64,000 bases of DNA from Opitutia bacterium (GCA_947467625.1 CANIJN010000001.1:44813-108812); one strand, 5' to 3'; positions 34,537-44,176 are shown, counted from the first letter of the stretch. The notes: generated by a model not told the origin, from the letters alone. Translations and numbers: made by a program.

Positions 34537-35970
34537 CTATCGGCCAAATGCCCAGAGTTTCGTCGTCGTGCGCAGGTAGAGCCGCTCGCCCACGAGCGCC
34601 GGCGTCGCGAGGATGCGTTCACCAAAATCCGCTTGATGCAAAATCTCCGGCTTGTCGCCGCCCGCCTTCACAACCGTGAGTTTGCCGAGGAGCGATGCCA
34701 GGTAGATGCGGCCGTCCGCTGCCACGGGCGAGGCGTAATAGCTTCCCAGCGCACCGGTCAGGCGTTCCTGAGCGTAATGCGGCTCGCCGGTCTGCGGGTC
34801 GAGCGACGACATGAGCCCGCCGTCCCTCACGAAATAAATGCGGCCATCGTAAAAAAGCGGCGACGGCACGTAGGGTAATCCCTGCCGGTATTTCCACGCC
34901 ACGTGAGATGCGGAAATGTCACCGGCGCCGCCGCGCGTCACGGCAATGAGCAGATTCTCGGCACGGGCGTTGCGGGCTTTCCGGATTTCCCAGTCCTCCT
35001 TCGTGTATTTGCCGTCGCGATTCGCATCCACGCCGCGCCAGTAGTCGCGCCGTTCAATCGGGATTTCATCCGGCGTGACCTCCTCGTCGCCGTTCTTGTT
35101 GTAAGTCTTCAGAAATTGGTCCCACGGCGGTACGGCCGAGTCGGCGACGGCGTTCGACCAACCGCCAAAAATCAGCCGATCGCCAGCAATCACGGGAGTC
35201 GTGCAAACCAGCCCGGTGATTCCTTCAACCACCCAACGCTCCGCGCCCGTCCGCAGATCGTAGCCCTTCAGTCGCGCAGAGGCCCCGAGCACGATTTCAT
35301 CCACGCCGTGGTTTCGCCAATGCGCGGGCGAACCGAAACTGCCGCCCGCCTCTGGCCGCGAAGTTTCCCACAGCAGGGCGCCGCTCGCGAGGTCCAGCGC
35401 GAGCAGCGACGAGTAGCGATATTGATCGCGATTCAAAACGACCGCACGCCCCACGATAATAGGCGACGCGCCCGAGCCATACTGGCCGTAGGATTCGGCC
35501 GCCGGCAGCGGACGCCGCCACAGTTCCTTCCCCTCGAAATCGTGGCACACGAGGCCGAACGATCCGCAGTAGCTCACGACGCGCTGCCCGTCCGTCGCGG
35601 GCGTGGAGGCCGCCGGGCTGCCGTCGGAACGGTGAAACTCCTCCACCTGCTCCAGCGTGAAGGCCCGCGTCCAGCGCAACGTTCCCGTCGCGCGCTCGTA
35701 GCAGCGCACCTCGAAGTTTGGCTCAGCGAAAGTCGTGACAAAAATCCGCTCGCCCCACACACACGGCGAAGAGGGCGACCACGGCACTGCTACGCTCCAC
35801 ACCACGCCTTCGTGGGGTCCGATCTTCGTCGGCGGCTTGGCACCGGCCGCGAATCCGGAACCATTCGGACCCCGAAATTGCGGCCAGTACGCCGATCCGG
35901 CGTCTTGCGCGGAGAGCGCAACGAAACCGATCACCAACGACGAGGCCAACGTCGCGAGACGGTGATTCAT
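34537..35970 (-). CDS. Exported PQQ-like propeller protein with EF-hand-like insertion
   Basis: A 477-residue protein with a signal peptide (MNHRLATLASSLVIGFVALS) and the cluster motif YWPQFRGPNGSG at residues 28-39. Propeller strands follow (ALDLASGALLWETSR, DPQTGEPHYAQ). At about 285-330, NKNGDEEVTPDE and DANRDGKYTKED fit two 12-residue EF-hand loops, a calcium-binding pair inserted between blades. No adjacent Cys-Cys or other quinoprotein dehydrogenase feature is seen, so PQQ binding is unproven. Last gene of a four-gene minus-strand run, 12 bases after the next one. Confidence 0.85.
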   Translation of the reverse strand: MNHRLATLASSLVIGFVALSAQDAGSAYWPQFRGPNGSGFAAGAKPPTKIGPHEGVVWSVAVPWSPSSPCVWGERIFVTTFAEPNFEVRCYERATGTLRWTRAFTLEQVEEFHRSDGSPAASTPATDGQRVVSYCGSFGLVCHDFEGKELWRRPLPAAESYGQYGSGASPIIVGRAVVLNRDQYRYSSLLALDLASGALLWETSRPEAGGSFGSPAHWRNHGVDEIVLGASARLKGYDLRTGAERWVVEGITGLVCTTPVIAGDRLIFGGWSNAVADSAVPPWDQFLKTYNKNGDEEVTPDEIPIERRDYWRGVDANRDGKYTKEDWEIRKARNARAENLLIAVTRGGAGDISASHVAWKYRQGLPYVPSPLFYDGRIYFVRDGGLMSSLDPQTGEPHYAQERLTGALGSYYASPVAADGRIYLASLLGKLTVVKAGGDKPEILHQADFGERILATPALVGERLYLRTTTKLWAFGR

Positions 35971-35982
35971 GGCGGGAGATGA

Positions 35983-37224
35983 CTACTGGCTCCCGAGCCG
36001 ATAGAGATGCCCGGCCGTCCGGATGAAAAGCGCCCCGTCCGCGACGGCGTACGAGGCGAGCGCGCGCTCCTCCAGTTTATTTGTCGCGATCTTCTCAAAC
36101 GTGCGCGCCGCCTTCACGACGGTACCGACGCCATCCTCGCTCAGGAAAAATACCTTACCTTCGGCCGCGATGGGCGACGCCGAGTAGTTGCCCTCGATCC
36201 GCTCCTGCCAGTGGACGGTTCCGGTCTTCGCGTCCCAGCAGGTCGCGATGCCACTATCGGCGACGCCGTAGAGCTCGTCCCCGACGACGACGACCGACGG
36301 CGTGAGCGGCGCGCCCTTGGTCGTGCGCCACGCGACATGCGTGTCGGTCACGTCGCCCGCGCCGTCGGGCCGAATCGCGAGCAGATCGGCGCGGTTGAAA
36401 CCGGTCGCGATAAACAGCAACCCGTGCGCGAACACCGGCCGCGGCACCACCGAATAGCCCTCGCCGTAGCGCACCCGCCAGATTTCGCGGCCATCCTTCG
36501 GGTCGAGCGCCCACACCGCACCGCTCCCCGGCGTGATAATCTGGATACGTCCATTCACGCTAATCACGAGCGGCGTGCAGAACGAAAAATACGACTTCAC
36601 CGTGATCCCGCGCGGCACTTTCCACGCGACCTCGCCGGTGGCTTTTTCGAGCGCGACGACACACGGATCCTTCGTGCCATCGGAATTGAACACGAGCCGC
36701 TCGCCCGCGAGCGCCGGCGAGCCGCCATTGCCGTGCAACGGATCGTAGCGGAGGGAGTGGTTCCGCCAGAGGATTTTTCCTGCCCGATCCAGACACGCGG
36801 TGCCGTGGTGGCCGAAATGCAGATAAACCCGATCACCCTCGACGATCGCGGTCGGGCTGGCGGGACTGTTTTTCGTGTGCACGGGCTTCACGCTCGCTTC
36901 GGTCGCCGAAAAAACCTCCGTTTCCCACAACGCTCGCCCGCTCGCCACGTCGAGCGCCAGCGCGCGCAGGGACACTCCACCCGACGCATTCGGGACTCCC
37001 GTCGTGAGAAAAATCTGTCCCCCACTGATCGCCGGCGACGACCAACCCGCGCCGGGCACGGTGACTTTCCACGCAACATTTTTGGTCGCTGACCACTCCG
37101 TCGGCAGTCCGATCGCGGTTGACGTCCCCTGCCCCGTGGGCCCGCGAAACTCGGGCCAGTCTTGACCTCGGAGCAGCGGACAGGCGGTCAATAACCATGC
37201 GGCAAAGAGGGAGCGGGGTCTCAT
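35983..37224 (-). CDS. Exported PQQ-like propeller protein
   Basis: A 413-residue protein from ATG 37224, where MRPRSLFAAWLLTACPLLRG is the signal peptide (the frame is open 74 codons upstream but this overlaps the previous gene). WPEFRGPTGQGTSTAIG follows at once, then blades such as ALDVASGRALWETEVF, VVALEKATGEVAWKVPRG, ALDPKDGREIWRVRYG and CWDAKTGTVHWQERI. Length and blade number fit a BamB/YncE-like propeller, not a PQQ alcohol dehydrogenase (550 residues or more). No enzyme motif is visible. It lies 37 bases downstream of the 37262-38710 gene. Confidence 0.85.
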   Translation of the reverse strand: MRPRSLFAAWLLTACPLLRGQDWPEFRGPTGQGTSTAIGLPTEWSATKNVAWKVTVPGAGWSSPAISGGQIFLTTGVPNASGGVSLRALALDVASGRALWETEVFSATEASVKPVHTKNSPASPTAIVEGDRVYLHFGHHGTACLDRAGKILWRNHSLRYDPLHGNGGSPALAGERLVFNSDGTKDPCVVALEKATGEVAWKVPRGITVKSYFSFCTPLVISVNGRIQIITPGSGAVWALDPKDGREIWRVRYGEGYSVVPRPVFAHGLLFIATGFNRADLLAIRPDGAGDVTDTHVAWRTTKGAPLTPSVVVVGDELYGVADSGIATCWDAKTGTVHWQERIEGNYSASPIAAEGKVFFLSEDGVGTVVKAARTFEKIATNKLEERALASYAVADGALFIRTAGHLYRLGSQ

Positions 37225-37261
37225 GAATAGAAGGGATACAGCAGCAGCTGTTGCCGGGCCG

Positions 37262-38710
37262 TCACTTGCCGGCGGCCAACGCGAAAAGTTGTTTTTGGCC
37301 GGTAATGTAAAGGACGCCGTTGGCGGCGACGGCGGTGCCGTGCTGGACATCGGGGAGCTGGGTATTGGTGACGAGGAGCTTTTTCTCCCGACCGACGGCG
37401 AACACAAATACAGCACCCTCGGAACTTTGAATGTAGACCTTGCCATCGGCGACCAGCGGCGAGCCCCAGATGTTGGATTTTACGTCGTGCGACCACAGTT
37501 TCTTCCCGTTGACCGCATCGAGGCACGAAAGGTAGCCGGGCGTGTCCGCGGCATAGACGAGGCCGTTATGCACGGCGGGCATCGAAATACTGTCGCTGAA
37601 ATCGAGTCCATCGAGCCGCCAAATCTCGGCGGATTTTGTGACGTCGCCACGCTGCTTGGCGTCGAGGCAGCGGAGGGCACCCGCGCCGGAGCCCGCCTCG
37701 GGTTCACCGATGGCGGCGTAGACTCGGTCACCGACGAAGACGGGCGCGGCAAGAAACTGAAACAGCGTCTCCGGTTCCCCCGAAGGGAGCGTTTTTTCGT
37801 GCGCCTTTCCATTGAATTTCCAGAGGAGTTTACCAGTGGCCGGCGCGAAACAGTAGAGCCAGCCGTCGCCGCCTGGGAAGGCAACTTGCGCCACGCCCTC
37901 GACGACGCCGTATCCAGGCGAGCCCCATTGGCCGGTCATGATGCGGGCACCGGGCGAGTTGTCCTGCCACAAAACTTTTCCCGTCTGCGCATCGACTGCG
38001 AGGAAGCTGGGGGCGGCGGGGTTCTTGACCTTGCCGGTCTTGTAGTCGGCGGAGGTGCCGGTGACGACAAACACGCGTCCGTCCACCACGAGGGGCGACG
38101 ACGACGAGGCCTGATTCGGCATTACGCCGAGGCTGGCGCGCATATCAATCGACCAAATCAGTTTGCCGTCCCGCGCCGCGAGGCAGACGAGTTCGGCGCG
38201 ATTACTCACATAATAGACATTGTCTCCGGATACACACGGAGTGGACGTGACGCCAATCGTGCCGTCGTCTTCGCTGGGGTTGCGGAGCTTTTCGTGGGTG
38301 ACCGCCCAGAGGAGTTGGCCGTCGCTCTCCGCAAAGCACTTCATCACACCGCGCTGTTCGGTGTGATCCTTGGTGTCATTGTCGGTGCCGATAAAGACGC
38401 GACCGCCACTGATTACGGGCGCGCAAAAAGTGACCTTACCGAGCGGAGCGACCCACTTGATATTCTTGGCCGGAGTTTTTCCTCCGAAGCTCCACTCGGC
38501 GGGTAAACCGATTTCACGCGAGACCATATTGCGGTCCGACCGGCCGCCGAGCATGGGCCAATCATCGGCGCGGAGCGAAGACAACGTGAGCAGTGCAATC
38601 AGGGGTAACCCGCCTCGTGACGGGCGGGACGAAATGCCCTTGGTCACCGAACAAATCCCTGCTCTCACGAGCAGGGCTACGCGTGCCCATTGGTCGATAG
38701 GTTTTATCAT
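37262..38710 (-). CDS. Exported PQQ-like propeller protein, translationally coupled
   Basis: A 482-residue protein. The ATG at 38710 is fixed by an ATGA overlap with the stop of the upstream propeller gene. The N-terminus is long (about 50 residues) before DDWPMLGGRSDRNM, a weakened form of the W-P-x-F-R-G-P motif (LGGR). Blades include CLAARDGKLIWSIDMRASLG, VDAQTGKVLWQDNSPG and CLDAVNGKKLWSHDVKSN, and the protein ends QKQLFALAAGK. GVTSTPCVSGDNVYYVSNRA shows the blade-edge pattern. Function unknown; co-expression with its neighbours is very likely from the overlap. Confidence 0.83.
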   Translation of the reverse strand: MIKPIDQWARVALLVRAGICSVTKGISSRPSRGGLPLIALLTLSSLRADDWPMLGGRSDRNMVSREIGLPAEWSFGGKTPAKNIKWVAPLGKVTFCAPVISGGRVFIGTDNDTKDHTEQRGVMKCFAESDGQLLWAVTHEKLRNPSEDDGTIGVTSTPCVSGDNVYYVSNRAELVCLAARDGKLIWSIDMRASLGVMPNQASSSSPLVVDGRVFVVTGTSADYKTGKVKNPAAPSFLAVDAQTGKVLWQDNSPGARIMTGQWGSPGYGVVEGVAQVAFPGGDGWLYCFAPATGKLLWKFNGKAHEKTLPSGEPETLFQFLAAPVFVGDRVYAAIGEPEAGSGAGALRCLDAKQRGDVTKSAEIWRLDGLDFSDSISMPAVHNGLVYAADTPGYLSCLDAVNGKKLWSHDVKSNIWGSPLVADGKVYIQSSEGAVFVFAVGREKKLLVTNTQLPDVQHGTAVAANGVLYITGQKQLFALAAGK

Positions 38711-39969
38711 TTTCCGGCAATACATACGAGGTGGGTAAACGTCTTCACGAAGATCCGACTACCGTCGACGCACGGGGTGCTGTGCGTGCCTTCGCCGAGG
38801 GAACTGCGCCCGAGTTCTTTGAAGGTATCGCCGGTAGCCAGAACGATCATCTCGCCCTTGGTGCTCGCGCAGTAAATCTTTCCATCGATCAATACCGGCG
38901 AGCTAAAGAACTCGGCGCGCGCCAGGCGCTCCGACCAGATTTCCTTACCCGTCGCCGCCTCAATCGCACTCGCGAAACCGGCGTCACTCAGCAGATAAAG
39001 GCGACCTTCGTAATAGAGCGGCGTCGGTACGTAGGGCGTCGCGCGGCGCAGCGTGTAGGCCACATGGGTCTTCCCGACGTCGCCTTTGCCCCCAAGCTTA
39101 ATCGCCGAAAGAAAGTTTCCCGTGCCGGCTCCGGAGCCGCAGCTGCCGATCACGAGATCGCCGGCCACGACGGGCGAGGCAACCATGCGTTTATCGAACA
39201 CGGGCGAATCCCAGTTGGGCGCGCCGGTGAGCAGATCGAGGCTCGAGACACCGTGGGACTGGCTCGTGAGCAGCAATTCCATCGAGCCGTCCGGGCGCTG
39301 ATGCGTCATCGGCGTGCCATAAGCGGTGGCGATATTGGGATTGCGGCCGGGCGCGCGAGGAGACTTCCAACTCACGGCACCAGTCTTTACGTCGAGCGCG
39401 ACGACCGAACTTTCGCCGTCCTGGTCGTTCGTCACGATTACTTTGCCGTCGTAAATCATCGGCGAGGCACCGTGCCCATGTTGCGCCACAAACGTCCCCA
39501 GGTCGCGACTCCAGAGCTCCGTGCCGGCGTGATCGTAGGCGCGCACCCAAAAGTGATCATTCGAAACAAAACAGGCGACGACCCGCTCGGCGTCGACGAC
39601 GGGGGAGGTATTGGCGTAGCCGGTATTTTTATTGCCCAAGCGCGCCATCGGCAGCGCATAACTCTTCTGCCACAACTCTTTCCCGTCCGATTTGCGCACA
39701 CAAATAATCGCGCGCTCGTCCCCGTTAGCGAGCGCGGTCAACAAGAACAACCGGTCACCCCACGCAACCGGCTGCGAGTGGCTCGCCCCGGCGATCGGCA
39801 CGCGCCACGCAAAACCGTTTTCATCCCAGGTGACCGGCACGCCCTTGGCGGTGCTGATGCCCGTGCCGTTCGGGCCGCGGAAGCGGGTCCACTCTTGCGC
39901 GTTCGCGGTGAGCACGAAGCTCGCGGTCATTACTAAGCTCAGGAGCGCGGCGCGGGGCAGTGATTTCAT
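38707..39969 (-). CDS. Exported PQQ-like propeller protein, first gene of the minus-strand run
   Basis: A 420-residue protein from ATG 39969, where MKSLPRAALLSLVMTASFVL is a signal peptide ending in NAQ; upstream extension is unlikely. EWTRFRGPNGTGISTAKGVP is the cluster motif. Blades: VRKSDGKELWQKSYALP, ALDVKTGAVSWKSPRAPG, SLDLLTGAPNWDSPV and AIEAATGKEIWSERL. Its stop overlaps the ATG of the next gene. It heads the run 39969 to 34537 and is divergent from the next propeller gene, leaving 157 bases (39970-40126) as the probable shared promoter region, without a clear motif. Confidence 0.85.
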   Translation of the reverse strand: MKSLPRAALLSLVMTASFVLTANAQEWTRFRGPNGTGISTAKGVPVTWDENGFAWRVPIAGASHSQPVAWGDRLFLLTALANGDERAIICVRKSDGKELWQKSYALPMARLGNKNTGYANTSPVVDAERVVACFVSNDHFWVRAYDHAGTELWSRDLGTFVAQHGHGASPMIYDGKVIVTNDQDGESSVVALDVKTGAVSWKSPRAPGRNPNIATAYGTPMTHQRPDGSMELLLTSQSHGVSSLDLLTGAPNWDSPVFDKRMVASPVVAGDLVIGSCGSGAGTGNFLSAIKLGGKGDVGKTHVAYTLRRATPYVPTPLYYEGRLYLLSDAGFASAIEAATGKEIWSERLARAEFFSSPVLIDGKIYCASTKGEMIVLATGDTFKELGRSSLGEGTHSTPCVDGSRIFVKTFTHLVCIAGK

Positions 39970-40126
39970 GGGGTCAGGGGATGGGCTGATCGGAAAAATT
40001 TCGGGACGTAACGAAGCAGAGGTGGCAGAAGATTCGCGGTCAAAGAGAATTCCGTAGCGCCCAAATCGTTGCGCGCGCTTGCCGAAGCCACCCGAATCGG
40101 CCAACTCCTCCCCGCTCCTTCTCCCC

Positions 40127-41371
40127 ATGAAAATTTATCCCACGTTCATTACGCTCCCCTTTTTCCTCGGATCATTGGCCGCGTCTGCCGCGCCCACCGG
40201 CGACTGGCCTGCGTGGCGTGGCCCGACCGCCGATGGCCACGCGGCCGCCGGTCAAACGGTGCCAGTAAGATGGAGCGAAACGGAAAACGTCGTCTGGCGC
40301 GCGCCGATTCGTGGACGGGGTCACAGCACACCGATCGTGGTGGGGAATCACGTCTACGTGACGAGCGCCGACGAAACTAAGCTGGAGCAATTTGTCCTTT
40401 GTTTTGATCGAGCCACCGGCAAACCGCTCTGGGAAACAGTCGTCCACCGCGGCCCGCTCGATACCATCGGGCACCGAAACACCTCGCAGGCATCCGGATC
40501 CGTCACGTGGGACGGCGAACGGCTCTACGTGAATTTTCTCCACGACAAGGCGATCCATGCGACGGCGCTCGATCCGTCCGGGAAAATCCTCTGGCAGCAG
40601 CGCGTGTCCGACTACGTGCCTCACCAAGGTTTCGGTTCCTCACCCGTTGTGCACGAAACGGTGCTGCTCGTCGCGGCGGACCACAAGGGCGGCGGCAAAC
40701 TCGTCGGACTCGACAAACGCACCGGAAAAATCATCTGGCAGCAAGATCGCCCCAAGGTCGCGAACTACCCCACTCCCGCGATCCTCAAAGTCGCCGGCCG
40801 CACGCAAGCTATCCTCGGCGGCTGCGGTCTCGTCGCGAGTTTCGATCCGCTCACCGGGAAAAAACTTTGGGAGATCGAGGGCTCGACCGACGAAACGGTC
40901 GTGATGGTCGTAACCGACGGCAAACGGGTTTTTGTAAGTGGAGGTTATCCCAAGAACAACATGACGGCGGTCGAGGCCGACGGTTCCGGCAGGATCGCCT
41001 GGCAAAACAATGTCCGCCTCTACGTACCTTCGATGTTGGTGCGCGACGGATATCTGTTCGCCATGTTGGACACCGGCCAAGCGGTGTGTTGGCAAGCCGA
41101 CACCGGTGAAGAGGTCTGGCGGGAGAAAGTCGATAAAGACTATTACGCCTCGCCGATCTTGGTGGGTGACCGTTTCTATGCGACCAGCTTGCGGGGCGTG
41201 ACGTCCGTGTTCGAGGCGTCCGCGCAAAAATTTGGAAAGCTCCTCAGTCAAAAGCAACTCGGCGACGAAGCCCTGGCCAGCCCGGCGATCTGCGGCAATC
41301 GCATCTACCTGCGCAGTGCCAAGAAGGGCGACGTGCGGCAGGAGTATCTCTGGTGCATCGGAGAAAAATGA
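40127..41371 (+). CDS. Exported PQQ-like propeller protein
   Basis: A 414-residue protein from ATG 40127 with a signal peptide (MKIYPTFITLPFFLGSLAAS). DWPAWRGPTADGHAAAGQTV is the cluster motif. Blades: CFDRATGKPLWETVV, ALDPSGKILWQQRVSDYVPH, LDKRTGKIIWQQDRPK and WQADTGEEVWREKVDKDYY, closing with LWCIGEK, which resembles the ends of its neighbours. The ATG follows CTCCTTCTCCCC. Its TGA overlaps the ATG of the following gene (ATGA, 41368-41371), so both are translated together. Function unknown. Confidence 0.85.
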   Translation: MKIYPTFITLPFFLGSLAASAAPTGDWPAWRGPTADGHAAAGQTVPVRWSETENVVWRAPIRGRGHSTPIVVGNHVYVTSADETKLEQFVLCFDRATGKPLWETVVHRGPLDTIGHRNTSQASGSVTWDGERLYVNFLHDKAIHATALDPSGKILWQQRVSDYVPHQGFGSSPVVHETVLLVAADHKGGGKLVGLDKRTGKIIWQQDRPKVANYPTPAILKVAGRTQAILGGCGLVASFDPLTGKKLWEIEGSTDETVVMVVTDGKRVFVSGGYPKNNMTAVEADGSGRIAWQNNVRLYVPSMLVRDGYLFAMLDTGQAVCWQADTGEEVWREKVDKDYYASPILVGDRFYATSLRGVTSVFEASAQKFGKLLSQKQLGDEALASPAICGNRIYLRSAKKGDVRQEYLWCIGEK

Positions 41372-42675
41372 ACTCGGCGTGGCGGATTATCTTTTTAGCG
41401 GCATGCGTCGCCGGCGGAGATCCCGCGTTCGCAGCGTCAGCGACACTCGTCACTTCGCCCGAGATGGGATGGCCGCAATTTCGTGGTCCACGCCGCGATG
41501 GGATCAGTGACGAGCGCGGGCTGCTCGCGACCTGGCCCGCAGGCGGGCCGGAGTTGCTGTGGTCGGCAAAGGGTGCCGGGCGCGGTTTTTCCTCGACGAT
41601 TATCGGCGGGGGTCGCCTTTACATGACCGGTGATTTCGACGCCGAGCTGCGGGTGCTCGCCTACGATCTCAGCGGAAAGCTCTTGTGGTCGGTGCGCCAC
41701 GGCGACGCGTGGCTGAATCAATATCAAGGTGCCCGCACCTCCGTCACCTACCACCACGGGCTGCTCTATGTCCAAAACGCCCACGGCCGCATCGCGTGCC
41801 TCGACGCGGCAACCGGAAAAGAGGTTTGGAACGTGGATTTGATGAAACGCTTCGGGGCGGAAAACATCACGTGGGGTTTCAGCGAATGCTTACTGGTGGA
41901 CGAACGCACCGTGTATGCGACGGCCGGTGGACGCGACGCCATGATCGTCGCGCTCGAACCCCGCACGGGAGCGGTCGTCTGGAAAATTCCCCAGCTCGAT
42001 CCGGCGGCGGACAAACTCGAAAGCGCCTCCTATGCGGCGCCGATTCTGGTGCAATTCGCCAACCGACGGCTTCTGATCGGTTGCACCCAACGCCAACTGT
42101 ATTGCGCCGACGCCGACAGCGGCATCCTGCAATGGACCCGGCCGCGCCCCACGACGTATTCGGTGCTGGCGAGTTCGCCGGTCCTGGTCGGCGAATCAGT
42201 ATTCATGGCCGCGCCGCACGGCACTCCCGGCCAACTCTATCGATTGCTGGCGCCGACTGAGGCGGGTCAGCCGGTCGGGGTAGCGGACGCGTGGACAACC
42301 GCGCTCGACAGCTGCCAAGGCGGCGTGGTTCACGTCGATGGGCGGCTTTACGGCTCGACCTATCCGCGGCGCGGTAGCTGGCAGGCCATCGACGCGCGCA
42401 ACGGTGAGCTTCTCTACGAGACCACCGAATTTCTCAAAGGCTGCGTCCTGTATGCCGATGGCCGGCTCTAAACCCTCGCCGAGGACGGCTGGATGCTGCT
42501 GCTGGAGCCGACGGAAAACGCATTCGCGGTGCGCGGCCGCTTCCGTTTGGCTGAGGCCCGCGACCGCAACGCGTGGGCCCATCCCGTAATCTTCGACGGA
42601 CGCCTCTACCTGCGCTACCTCGATACGATTTCGTGTTACGAAATCCGCACCGCTCACTCCCCGCGGAAATCATAG
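41368..42675 (+). pseudogene. PQQ-like propeller gene interrupted by an in-frame TAA
   Basis: From ATG 41368 the frame encodes 367 residues with a signal peptide (AWRIIFLAACVAGGDPAFAA) and the cluster motif GWPQFRGPRRDGIS, then stops at TAA 42469-42471 after CVLYADGRL. The same frame continues TLAEDGWMLLLEPTENAF and on to TAG 42673-42675, giving the missing last blade (67 codons). A Tyr codon (TAC/TAT) is expected at the stop, since VLYADGRLYTLAEDG is the usual blade text; one base change explains it. The truncated protein would lack its final blade and probably not close. Sequencing error is the main alternative. Confidence 0.85.
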
Positions 42676-44069
42676 CAGATCAACCGCGCCGGGGATCCGC
42701 TGAGCGCGTCGCGCTCATTGTGTACGACATAAAGGAGCCCGCGGTGCAGGGCGGGCAGCGTCCACGTCGACGCAGCCTGGAACAGGCGCACGCGCTGTTT
42801 CGTCACGACGCCTTTCGGGGTGAGGGCGAACTCCGCTAATAGACCGTCCTCACCGAGACAAAAGATCCGTTCACCTGCTTGGAGCAGGCTCGCGCGAAAA
42901 AAGCTCTGCGTGCGGCCGGACTCTTGGAAACGCGTGTCGTCGCTCCACACAATTTTTCCCGTGGCCACCTCGAGACACTTGAACTCGGTGTCGGGCGGAT
43001 TGCGGCCCGCAAAGCCGTAGAGGTGGCTGTCGATTTGCAGCGGCATCATCCAATGCAGGCCGAAGCCGCGCTGCGTCCAGAGCTGCTTCGATTTCAGATT
43101 CTCGTCGAACTCCAGCAACGTGCCGCCCTTCTCGTAGGTTTCGGAAATATAGACGCGCGTGGAGTCCACGACGAGCGGCGTGCCTGCGATCACGGATTCG
43201 AAGACTTTCGCGCGCCATGGAAAGCGATCGTACACTTTGCCCGTTTGCGGATCGATCGTGAGCAACCCGCCGGCACTCGGACGGCTATCGCCGGCGGCGA
43301 TCACGAGCGCGACCTCGCGTCCACGAATCGTGGATACGATGGGCGAAGCGTAACTGGCGCCCCAGGTGTCTTCGACTTCCCAGAGCGTTTTCCCCGTGAG
43401 CTTATCAAACGCCGCGACGCAGGTGCCCGAGGTCCCGTCGCGCGCCTTCCCGCCGACGTTCACAATCACCCGATCTTTCCACACGAAGGGCGTCGGGCCG
43501 TAGCCGAAAAAATATTGGGGGATTTGGTAGTCCGCGGTCAGATCGCGGCGCCAGAGGAGTTTTCCCGTTTTGAGATCGAGACAATGCAGCAGCGCGGTCA
43601 CGCCCGCGACGTAGATGCGATCACCGTCAATCACCGCACTGGAGCGCGGCCCAGGGCTGAAGCCGTAGCGATCCTGATACGCGACCGGAGTGTCGAAACG
43701 CCAAAAACGCCGACCCGTTTCCGGATCGAGGCAGTCGACAGTTTCCTTGCCGTCGACGCGGTGAAAGTAAACGAGGCGGCCAGCGGAAAAGACCGGACAC
43801 GCGTAGCCCTCGCCCGTCGTCAGCTCCCAGATTTTCTTCGGTCCGCCCGCCGGCCACACGCCGAGCAGCTTGGTCTCGGAGGTCGTGGCATCGTGTTTCG
43901 GGCCGAGGAAGTGCGGCCAATCGGCGGTGATCGCGCCCGCGGGCAACGCCTTCGGGGCGGCGTGAAACGTCAAACCAGCGACGGGCTTCGCTTCTTGGGC
44001 GACGCCGCTATTGCAACATGAGACAAGTCCGAGAACGGCAAAGCGGGTGATAAATTTTAACGCGTGCAT
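42654..44069 (-). CDS. Exported PQQ-like propeller protein, convergent member
   Basis: A 471-residue protein from ATG 44069 with a signal-like start (ALKFITRFAVLGLVSCC). After a ~45-residue linker comes DWPHFLGPKHDATTSETKLL, again the cluster motif, here with LGP in place of RGP. Blades: CLDPETGRRFWRFDTPVAYQ, CLDLKTGKLLWRRDL, AFDKLTGKTLWEVEDTWG and CLEVATGKIVWSDDTRF. Its last 22 bases overlap the end of the broken gene on the other strand. It is divergent from the MFS gene, 107 bases between starts. Confidence 0.85.
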   Translation of the reverse strand: MHALKFITRFAVLGLVSCCNSGVAQEAKPVAGLTFHAAPKALPAGAITADWPHFLGPKHDATTSETKLLGVWPAGGPKKIWELTTGEGYACPVFSAGRLVYFHRVDGKETVDCLDPETGRRFWRFDTPVAYQDRYGFSPGPRSSAVIDGDRIYVAGVTALLHCLDLKTGKLLWRRDLTADYQIPQYFFGYGPTPFVWKDRVIVNVGGKARDGTSGTCVAAFDKLTGKTLWEVEDTWGASYASPIVSTIRGREVALVIAAGDSRPSAGGLLTIDPQTGKVYDRFPWRAKVFESVIAGTPLVVDSTRVYISETYEKGGTLLEFDENLKSKQLWTQRGFGLHWMMPLQIDSHLYGFAGRNPPDTEFKCLEVATGKIVWSDDTRFQESGRTQSFFRASLLQAGERIFCLGEDGLLAEFALTPKGVVTKQRVRLFQAASTWTLPALHRGLLYVVHNERDALSGSPARLICYDFRGE

Positions 44070-44176
44070 AGGGCGACCCGCGAAATCGTGCGGGGTGTAG
44101 GCCTTGCCGCAACTGAAAGGTTTTGCAGCCAGTCACTCCGCGCACTTTCCTTCGCGCCCTCATCTCCCGCCCGCTC

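Noticed and set aside
37223..38506. Long antisense frames across the propeller cluster (also 35.0-36.0, 38.7-39.9 and 42.9-44.0 kb)
   Set aside because: All lie opposite propeller genes with clear signal peptides and blade motifs; their composition is that of antisense shadow.
34537..44069. Calling the propeller proteins PQQ-dependent alcohol or glucose dehydrogenases
   Set aside because: They are 410-485 residues, lack the adjacent Cys pair and the cytochrome or membrane domains of such enzymes, and no pqq synthesis gene is in the window.
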